Assembly: GCA_003131625.1 (NCBI GenBank)
Contig: PKVY01000110.1
Location: 27,951 to 76,177 of the forward strand
DNA length: 48,227 nt
DNA from: Acidobacterium sp.
GTDB taxonomy: Bacteria; Acidobacteriota; Terriglobia; Terriglobales; Acidobacteriaceae
Direction: 5' to 3'
This document shows, one piece after another, positions 42,512 through 48,227 of the stretch. Below the pieces are notes generated by a model. That model searched no databases. It worked only from the letters and a program-made list of their open reading frames with translations, and had not been told where the DNA came from. Within the stretch, counting starts at the first letter, position 1. Every line of letters starts with the position of its first letter. The translations under genes and the position numbers were made by a program.

Positions 42512-45142
42512 ATGGCGGTAAAACTTAAAGTTCCCAACCTGGCCGTCCGCATCACGACGAAGAAAGTCCTCATCGGCGCCGGCATCGTCGTGGGAGTCTT
42601 CGCCCTCACCGCGGTCCTGATCTTCACTTTCTACTGGAACAAGTACGGCCACATCGTCGACGACCGCCTCAAGCAGCCTCTCTTCGCGCAGACCGCAAAG
42701 ATCTATGCTGCACCGCCTGAAGTCCGCCCCGGTCAGAAGCTCACCCCGCACGAAGTCGAGCAGTCCTTGCAGGAGGCTGGCTATTCCGTCGACGGTCAGG
42801 GCGCCGCATCCCCGATGGGAACCTACGCCGCCAACGCCCACGACGTCACCATCCATCCCGGCCCGCAGTCGTACCACTCCCAGGATGGCGCCACCATCAG
42901 CTTCTCCGACGATGCCGTCGCCCAGATCACCGGCGATAACGGTCAGCCCCTCGCCGCCTATGAACTCGAGCCGATGCTCATCACCGGCCTCTCCGACGAG
43001 AACCGCGCCAAGCGCCGCCTCGTCACCTACGACGAGCTGCCCAAATACCTCGTCCCCGCCGTCACCTCCATCGAAGACCGCCATTTCTTCCAGCACGGCG
43101 GCGTCGACTACTTCCGTCTCGTCGGCGCGGTCATCGACGACCTCCGCCACGCGCACTACAGCCAGGGCGGATCGACCCTCACCATGCAGCTGGCGCGCGG
43201 CTTCTTCCTCTCCCCGGAAAAACGCATCAAGCGCAAGATCATCGAGATCGTCATCACCTTCCAGCTCGAGCACCGCTTCAATAAGCAGCAAATCTTTCAG
43301 ATGTACGCCAACCAGGTTCCCCTCGGCCAGCGCGGCAGTTTCTCTATCGATGGCTTCGGCGAAGCCGCCCAGGCTTACTTCGGCAAGGATGTCCGCCAGC
43401 TCAACCTGCCGGAATGCGCGCTGCTCGCCGGCATCATTCAGAGTCCCAGCCGCCTCAATCCCTTCCGCCATCCTGAGCGCGCGCTTGAGCGCCGCAACGT
43501 CGTCCTCGATGCGATGGTCGAAACCGGCGACATCACCAAAGCCCAGGCCGAACAGGCCAAAGCCACGCCGCTCAACCTCGAGGCCGGAGCCTTCGACGCC
43601 GGCGAGGCGCCGTACTTCGTCGACCTCGTCCGCGACCAGCTCATCCAGCGCCTCGGCGATACGGACTACAACGAGCAAGGTCTGCGCATCTACACTTCAC
43701 TCGACCCGCAGCTCCAGCAGATCGCCCAGGACGCCGTTGCCGACGGCATGAAGCAGGTCGACGCGCTGGTCGAAGCCCGTCATGAGCGCCTCGTGCGCGC
43801 CGCGGTCAAATCCGGCGAAGCTCCGCCGCCCGTCACCTCGCCGCAGGTCGCGCTCATCGCGCTCAATCCGCACACCGGCCAGGTTCTCGCGCTGGTCGGC
43901 GGTCGCAACTACGGCATCAGCCAGTTTGACCACGCCGTCTCGCATCGCCCCACCGGATCCATCTTCAAGCCCTTCGTCTACGCCGCGGCTTTCAACACCG
44001 CCATCGCCGGAACCCCGCTCACCAATCCTGACGGCACCAGCGCGGTCTTCACCCCCGTTACCATCCTGCACGACCAGCAAACCACTTTCACCTTCGACAA
44101 TCAGGACTACTCGCCCCGCGACTTCGACAGCAAATACTACGGCGACATCACCGCCACCGAGGCTCTCTACCGCTCGCTGAATAACCCCACCATCGCCCTC
44201 GCGCAAATGATCGGCTTCGACAACGTGGCCTCGCTGGCTCGCGATGCGGGCATTAAGTCCGCGCGCGGTACCCCTGCCATGGCCATCGGCGCGTACGACG
44301 CTACGCCCCTTGAAATGGCCGGAGCCTACACCGTCTTCGCCAACGAAGGCGTCCACATCGATCCCTGGATGCTCGCCTCCGTCCGCGCTCCCAACGGCGA
44401 CGTTCTCGCCGACTACGCTCCGCAGACCCGCCCCGTCCTCGATCCGCGCGCCGCCTTCCTCACCGTCAGCATGATGGAGCAGGTCCTCAACAACCCGCAC
44501 GGCACCGGCGCAGGCGTCCGCAACATGGGCTTCGTCTCGCCCGCCGCCGGCAAAACCGGCACCTCCCACGACGCCTGGTACGCCGGATTCACCTCCAACC
44601 TTCTCTGCATTGTCTGGGTCGGCAACGACGACTACACCGACATCAAACAAGAGCTGGGCGTCGTCAATGCCGAGGGTGCAAAGGCTGCCGGGCCTATCTG
44701 GGCAGCCTTCATGAAGAACGCGGTGAAGTTGCCGGAATACTCTGATACGCACGACTTTGTGCCTCCGGCCGGCGTCGTCCAGATCAGCCTCGACAACACC
44801 ACCAACCTCCTCGCCGACGCCGCCTGCACCGAGGACTACACTGCCGCCTTCCTTGATGGCACGCAGCCCACGGACACCTGCGACCACTCCATGGGCGACC
44901 AGCGCAATCTCTTCCAGAAAATTTTCGGCCTCGGTCAGCGCCCCGTAACTCAGGCGCCGCCCACGCCGGGCGTTGCGCAGCAACCGCCGCCGACCAAAGC
45001 AGCCCCCACCCAACCGTCCCAGGCGCAGAACCAGCCCGCCGACCAAAGCCAGGACAACAAGAAAAAGAAGCCCGGCTTCTGGGGCCGCCTCTTCGGAAAA
45101 AAAGACGACTCCCAGCAGCAGCCCCAAACCCCTCCGCAGTGA
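42512..45142 (+). CDS. Bifunctional penicillin-binding protein, PBP1b-like
   Basis: The 876-residue murein synthase has an N-terminal anchor helix (about 20-41), a UB2H-like domain (about 60-125, AKIYAAPPEVRPGQKLTPHEVE), a GT51 glycosyltransferase (catalytic Glu188 in IEDRHFFQHGGVD; GGSTLTMQLAR at 219-229) and a class A transpeptidase (Ser483-x-x-Lys486 in RPTGSIFKPFVY, SLN near 555, KTGTS from 681). The UB2H-like part places it with PBP1b rather than PBP1a; in E. coli that domain binds an outer-membrane activator. It ends in a Pro/Gln/Lys-rich tail (about 785-876). Confidence 0.95.
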   Translation: MAVKLKVPNLAVRITTKKVLIGAGIVVGVFALTAVLIFTFYWNKYGHIVDDRLKQPLFAQTAKIYAAPPEVRPGQKLTPHEVEQSLQEAGYSVDGQGAASPMGTYAANAHDVTIHPGPQSYHSQDGATISFSDDAVAQITGDNGQPLAAYELEPMLITGLSDENRAKRRLVTYDELPKYLVPAVTSIEDRHFFQHGGVDYFRLVGAVIDDLRHAHYSQGGSTLTMQLARGFFLSPEKRIKRKIIEIVITFQLEHRFNKQQIFQMYANQVPLGQRGSFSIDGFGEAAQAYFGKDVRQLNLPECALLAGIIQSPSRLNPFRHPERALERRNVVLDAMVETGDITKAQAEQAKATPLNLEAGAFDAGEAPYFVDLVRDQLIQRLGDTDYNEQGLRIYTSLDPQLQQIAQDAVADGMKQVDALVEARHERLVRAAVKSGEAPPPVTSPQVALIALNPHTGQVLALVGGRNYGISQFDHAVSHRPTGSIFKPFVYAAAFNTAIAGTPLTNPDGTSAVFTPVTILHDQQTTFTFDNQDYSPRDFDSKYYGDITATEALYRSLNNPTIALAQMIGFDNVASLARDAGIKSARGTPAMAIGAYDATPLEMAGAYTVFANEGVHIDPWMLASVRAPNGDVLADYAPQTRPVLDPRAAFLTVSMMEQVLNNPHGTGAGVRNMGFVSPAAGKTGTSHDAWYAGFTSNLLCIVWVGNDDYTDIKQELGVVNAEGAKAAGPIWAAFMKNAVKLPEYSDTHDFVPPAGVVQISLDNTTNLLADAACTEDYTAAFLDGTQPTDTCDHSMGDQRNLFQKIFGLGQRPVTQAPPTPGVAQQPPPTKAAPTQPSQAQNQPADQSQDNKKKKPGFWGRLFGKKDDSQQQPQTPPQ

Positions 45143-45219
45143 TCTCTGGACTGAGTCGCTAAAAAACAGGTTCCCGTTCGGCAGTCTTGCAGTACCATTG
45201 CCCCCCAAAGGGGTTCTCC

Positions 45220-46266
45220 ATGTTTCCCATCTCTGCCGCGGACGCCGTCTCCCCCGCCATTCAGCGAACCAGGACCTTCCTCTTCCGCCCGTTCCGCCTG
45301 GGAACCTACCTCAAGCTCTGCCTGGTTGCGTTAATCACCGAGGGCGTCGGAGGCAGTGGCAATTTCAACACCGGGAGCCACTACACGAACCACAAAACCA
45401 CCGTCGGTTCGTTTGCGCCCTTCGCCTTCACCCCTGAACGGATCGCCGAGGCCGTCTTCGCGTCTCTGCTCGTCATGCTGCTCTGCCTCTGGCTCTTCTA
45501 CCTCATCACCCGTCTGCGTTTCGCCTTCTTTCATTGCCTCATCCACAACATCAAAGAGATTCGCCCCGGCTGGCATATTTACCGCGAGCCGGCGACGCGC
45601 TTCTTCTGGCTCAACGTAGTCGTCGGACTCTGCTTCCTGCTCCTGCTCGCCCTCATCGCGATCCCCTTCATCGCGGGATTCCTGGGCCTCTTTCATAACG
45701 TCGCGGCCGGCGGTCATCCCGACGTTGGATCGATCCTGGCTCTCGTCCTGCCCCTCATCCCGATCATCCTTGTCCTCGTCCTGGGTGGCATTGCCGTCGA
45801 CGTGATCCTTCGCGACCTCATGCTCCCGCACTACGCCCTCGAGAACGCAACCGCCGGCCAGGCCTGGTCCGCGGTCTGGGCCCGCATCCGTGCGGCAAAA
45901 GGATCGTTCCTCGGTTACGCTGTGCTGCGCGTCCTTCTGCCCATCGTCGCCATGATCGGACTGTTCATCATCCTCATCCTTCCCGCCATCATCTTTGTCG
46001 TGATCGTTGCCGCGGTCGAGGTCGCGATCCACGTTGCCTTCTCTGGCGCAGCCGGCACCACCGCCATGATTGGAATCTTTCTCCAGGTTCTCGTCGGCGT
46101 CATCGCCTTCGCCGCGGCGCTCCTTGCCTGGATCGTCATCGGCGGCCCGTTGAGCACCGCGATCCGGCAGTACGCGCTGGTCTTCTACGGAAGCCGCTAT
46201 CAGCCGCTGGGCAACATCCTCTTCCCGCCGCCACCCGTCGCCCCACCCGCCCCAGGCACGGCCTGA
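45220..46266 (+). CDS. Multi-pass membrane protein of unknown function
   Basis: The 348-residue protein begins PFRLGTYLKLCLVALITEGVGGSGNFN and has six to seven hydrophobic segments (FASLLVMLLCLWLFYLI, LNVVVGLCFLLLLALIAI, ILALVLPLIPIILVLVLGG, VLRVLLPIVAMIGLFIILIL and others), with an RDLMLPHYALENATAGQAW block. It has an A/P-rich C-terminal end. I have seen such proteins only as conserved hypothetical. The ATG at 45220 has AAGGGG upstream. It starts 77 bases after the PBP stop. Confidence 0.78.
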   Translation: MFPISAADAVSPAIQRTRTFLFRPFRLGTYLKLCLVALITEGVGGSGNFNTGSHYTNHKTTVGSFAPFAFTPERIAEAVFASLLVMLLCLWLFYLITRLRFAFFHCLIHNIKEIRPGWHIYREPATRFFWLNVVVGLCFLLLLALIAIPFIAGFLGLFHNVAAGGHPDVGSILALVLPLIPIILVLVLGGIAVDVILRDLMLPHYALENATAGQAWSAVWARIRAAKGSFLGYAVLRVLLPIVAMIGLFIILILPAIIFVVIVAAVEVAIHVAFSGAAGTTAMIGIFLQVLVGVIAFAAALLAWIVIGGPLSTAIRQYALVFYGSRYQPLGNILFPPPPVAPPAPGTA

Positions 46267-46319
46267 GGCGGGCGCGGCTACTACCAACCGGGCCGCCCCA
46301 CGACGAATAACCGGACAGG

Positions 46320-46355
46320 GCATGAAACAGTCTCGCTCAGCGAGCTGTCTCATGC
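46320..46355. terminator. Possible bidirectional terminator between convergent genes
   Basis: GCATGAAACAG...CTGTCTCATGC with an inner CTCGC-TCA-GCGAG forms a long imperfect hairpin. It lies between the membrane protein and the convergent Ig-like gene, without a T-run. Confidence 0.5.
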
Positions 46356-46376
46356 GCCGCTGACACGAAGCCGCCG

Positions 46377-48227
46377 CTATCTGCGCCCGCGGCCTCGGCC
46401 TCCGCTTTGGTTTACAACCAGAACCACGCTCGCCTTTGCCGTTGTGTAGTCGGTCGTGTCAGTGGGTGTAAAAGTTACCGTCAACGTCTGCGATCCAACT
46501 GCGAGCACGGTTCCCGCTGGCGGCGAATAGACAAAGGTTCCCGGTACCGATGCCCTGGCATCCAGCTGGGTTGCGCTCAGCGCGGTCCCATTGTTGATCG
46601 GCGCGGGTGTAGGCCATGTAATCGTTGGCGTGGTTTGGCTCGACGAACTCACCGTTTGAATCAGCGTGCCGGACGATGCCGTGTTGTCGTTGCTGTCGCC
46701 GGCATAAACAGCCGTGATCGAATCCGACCCTGCCGGCAGCGCCGTGGTGGAGAGTGTCACGCGTCCGCCACTGAGCGTGCCTGTGCCAAGCGACGTGGAT
46801 CCGCTGTAGAACGTCACCGTCCCCGTTGCGCTGGAGGGAACAATGGCGGTAAACGTCACCGATTTCCCCACGGTCGATGGGTTAAGCGAAGACGAGAGCG
46901 TGACGGTTGGCGTGGCCTTGTTGATGACGAAGTTTCCTGCGGATGCCCCGGTTAAGGTGCTGTATTCCGCGGTATTCTGCGGCGTGAAATTAGCCGTAAT
47001 TGCATAAGTTCCCGGTGCAGTGGGCACCGCAGAAGAACCCTTGTACAAAACGTCGCTGACCGTTCCCGGTACCGATGCGCTCACCGCGGCCGCCTGCGGG
47101 CTTCCGTTATAGACAACCGGCGAATTGGTCACCGTCAGCGTCTCCGGGCCCGTCGCAGCAGCTCCCGCGGACAGGATCTCAATCGCCGCCGCGTCGTACG
47201 CCGAGGCGCCGTTGGGCACGCTGAAGGAGTTCGCCATTTGCCAGCTGAACGAAATAGGGTTGGTCGAGGTTGTGTAGATGTAGCCATAGCAGTCGCCCGA
47301 ATCCCAATTCGTCGCGTCCGTCATGCCCGTCGCCCAGGTGGATGTAAATATCACGCCAGGCGTCAGTGTCCCGGATGGCGGCCCGAGGCCTAACATATTG
47401 ACCGCGATCACCACGCTGTTGGAGGCGTCAGGAGTTATGACCGGAGCATTGAGGATACTGGCATTAGCGCTCGATGGCTGGTTTCCATCCTGGGAGTTAA
47501 CCATCGCCCCAACGCATCCGGTAGACCCACCGGTAGTTTTGGCTCCGGCAATGTCATAGACAATCATGTGTGTGGTTCCCGTGTCGGGTAGCCAGGAGAT
47601 GGTCAAATCGCGGCTGCCCGTTTCGGAACCAAGACACGTGTAGTAAATCTGCGGGTCGTCATTGGCTATTGTGAAGGGTGTGCGCGTCCAGGTATCGCCC
47701 TGACTATCGCCCACGTCGGTCATGTCACCCTCGTAGCCGCTGGAGGGATAGGCACTGGAGATAACGATGGCGTTGCCGGTGGATGGGAATGGAAGCGACG
47801 CCGGAGTCAACGGCAGGGGTGGATTGTAATAGTGCATCACGCGCGTGACGTGAATCCCGGTGGGCTGGGTGCCCGCGCCGGCAGACGGCTTGAACGCTGC
47901 CGCCACTGAATTCCAGTGACGCTCGTTGGGATCGGCGTTCACATAGAGCGTCGGGTCATAGGCACCATTCACCGCCTGGACTGACACCTGGCTGGCAAAT
48001 TTGTCCCAGGCATTTTCCATTAGCAGCGCCGAGCTGTTATCCGGCATAACCCAGCCGATGGGATCGTCTTCCTCAGGGTAGTTATAACTCTCTTCCGCGA
48101 AGTTATAAATCAGATCGCCGCTTGTGGTGGTGGTAATCGAACCCGGTTGCAGGTCGCCGGTTAAGCCGTTTGCGCCTGCAGCGCCGTCAATACACGACGA
48201 AGGCGCGATCCCGCTGACTTCGTTGTA
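46377..48227 (-). CDS. Secreted Ig-like/MBG-repeat protein (5' end beyond the window)
   Basis: The frame continues without a stop past the apparent ATG at 48047 to the right window edge (about 60 more codons), so this is the C-terminal ~616 residues of a longer protein. It has a ~370-residue N-terminal portion with Cys/Trp/Asp-rich segments (MIVYDIAGAKTTGGSTG, FTSTWATGMTDATNWDS), an MBG-like segment (PVVYNGSPQAAAVSASVPG), an Ig-like repeat (ATPTVTLSSSLNPSTVGKSV) and a second beta repeat (TPTITWPTPAPINNGTALS), then a short basic tail GGRGRGRR. Probably exported; function unknown. Confidence 0.75.
   Translation of the reverse strand, partial: YNEVSGIAPSSCIDGAAGANGLTGDLQPGSITTTTSGDLIYNFAEESYNYPEEDDPIGWVMPDNSSALLMENAWDKFASQVSVQAVNGAYDPTLYVNADPNERHWNSVAAAFKPSAGAGTQPTGIHVTRVMHYYNPPLPLTPASLPFPSTGNAIVISSAYPSSGYEGDMTDVGDSQGDTWTRTPFTIANDDPQIYYTCLGSETGSRDLTISWLPDTGTTHMIVYDIAGAKTTGGSTGCVGAMVNSQDGNQPSSANASILNAPVITPDASNSVVIAVNMLGLGPPSGTLTPGVIFTSTWATGMTDATNWDSGDCYGYIYTTSTNPISFSWQMANSFSVPNGASAYDAAAIEILSAGAAATGPETLTVTNSPVVYNGSPQAAAVSASVPGTVSDVLYKGSSAVPTAPGTYAITANFTPQNTAEYSTLTGASAGNFVINKATPTVTLSSSLNPSTVGKSVTFTAIVPSSATGTVTFYSGSTSLGTGTLSGGRVTLSTTALPAGSDSITAVYAGDSNDNTASSGTLIQTVSSSSQTTPTITWPTPAPINNGTALSATQLDARASVPGTFVYSPPAGTVLAVGSQTLTVTFTPTDTTDYTTAKASVVLVVNQSGGRGRGRR

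Overview
The window looks like chromosomal DNA of a GC-rich Gram-negative acidobacterium (Acidobacteriota, Terriglobia-like). The signs are a large TonB-dependent receptor with an N-terminal carboxypeptidase-regulatory domain, a GH79 glucuronidase of the type characterised from Acidobacterium, many Tat-exported sugar enzymes, a BlaI/M56-TonB pair, and meso-diaminopimelate peptidoglycan genes. This placement is inference from gene content; there is no rRNA or other direct marker. I saw no rRNA, tRNA, CRISPR array, prophage or insertion sequence.

Layout. 1-5.8 kb (+): a truncated membrane glycosyltransferase-like gene, then a tight operon mgtC-like, dapF, LD-carboxypeptidase, mpl and an acyltransferase; three of its genes make or recycle the murein stem peptide. 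5.8-10.4 kb (-): a four-gene operon of TPR lipoprotein-like secreted protein, NfeD protease, slipin and SPOR protein. 10.4-21.9 kb: two large paralogous secreted esterases with the same catalytic part but different C-terminal repeats (Fn3-like plus LamG-like in one, FG-GAP-like in the other). Between them lie a zinc-independent MDR oxidoreductase, a GntR(YtrA)-ABC operon and a Tat-exported Gfo/Idh dehydrogenase. 22.0-24.6 kb: endonuclease III, then a BlaI repressor with an M56 peptidase-TonB fusion. 

24.6-37.4 kb is an accessory carbohydrate region: KDPG aldolase and a KDG-type sugar kinase (-), a sugar isomerase, a dehydrogenase and an MFS transporter (+), then a Tat-exported isomerase, a GH79 glucuronidase and an Oar/TonB-type receptor (-). 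Together they suggest uptake and breakdown of uronic-acid-containing glycans, ending in KDG to KDPG to pyruvate plus glyceraldehyde-3-phosphate. A cluster of LacI-family-like operators lies upstream of the receptor gene. murB follows. 37.4-48.2 kb: a REP-like hairpin cluster, a bacilliredoxin, a membrane diguanylate cyclase, a small P-loop kinase, prolyl-tRNA synthetase, a PBP1b-like murein synthase, a multi-pass membrane protein, and the 3' part of a secreted Ig-like-repeat protein that runs off the window end.

The most unusual things are the tail-swapped esterase pair with a shared upstream DNA block, the BlaI operator array that also supplies the ribosome-binding site, the operator cluster near the TonB receptor, and a family of intergenic heptamer tandem repeats.
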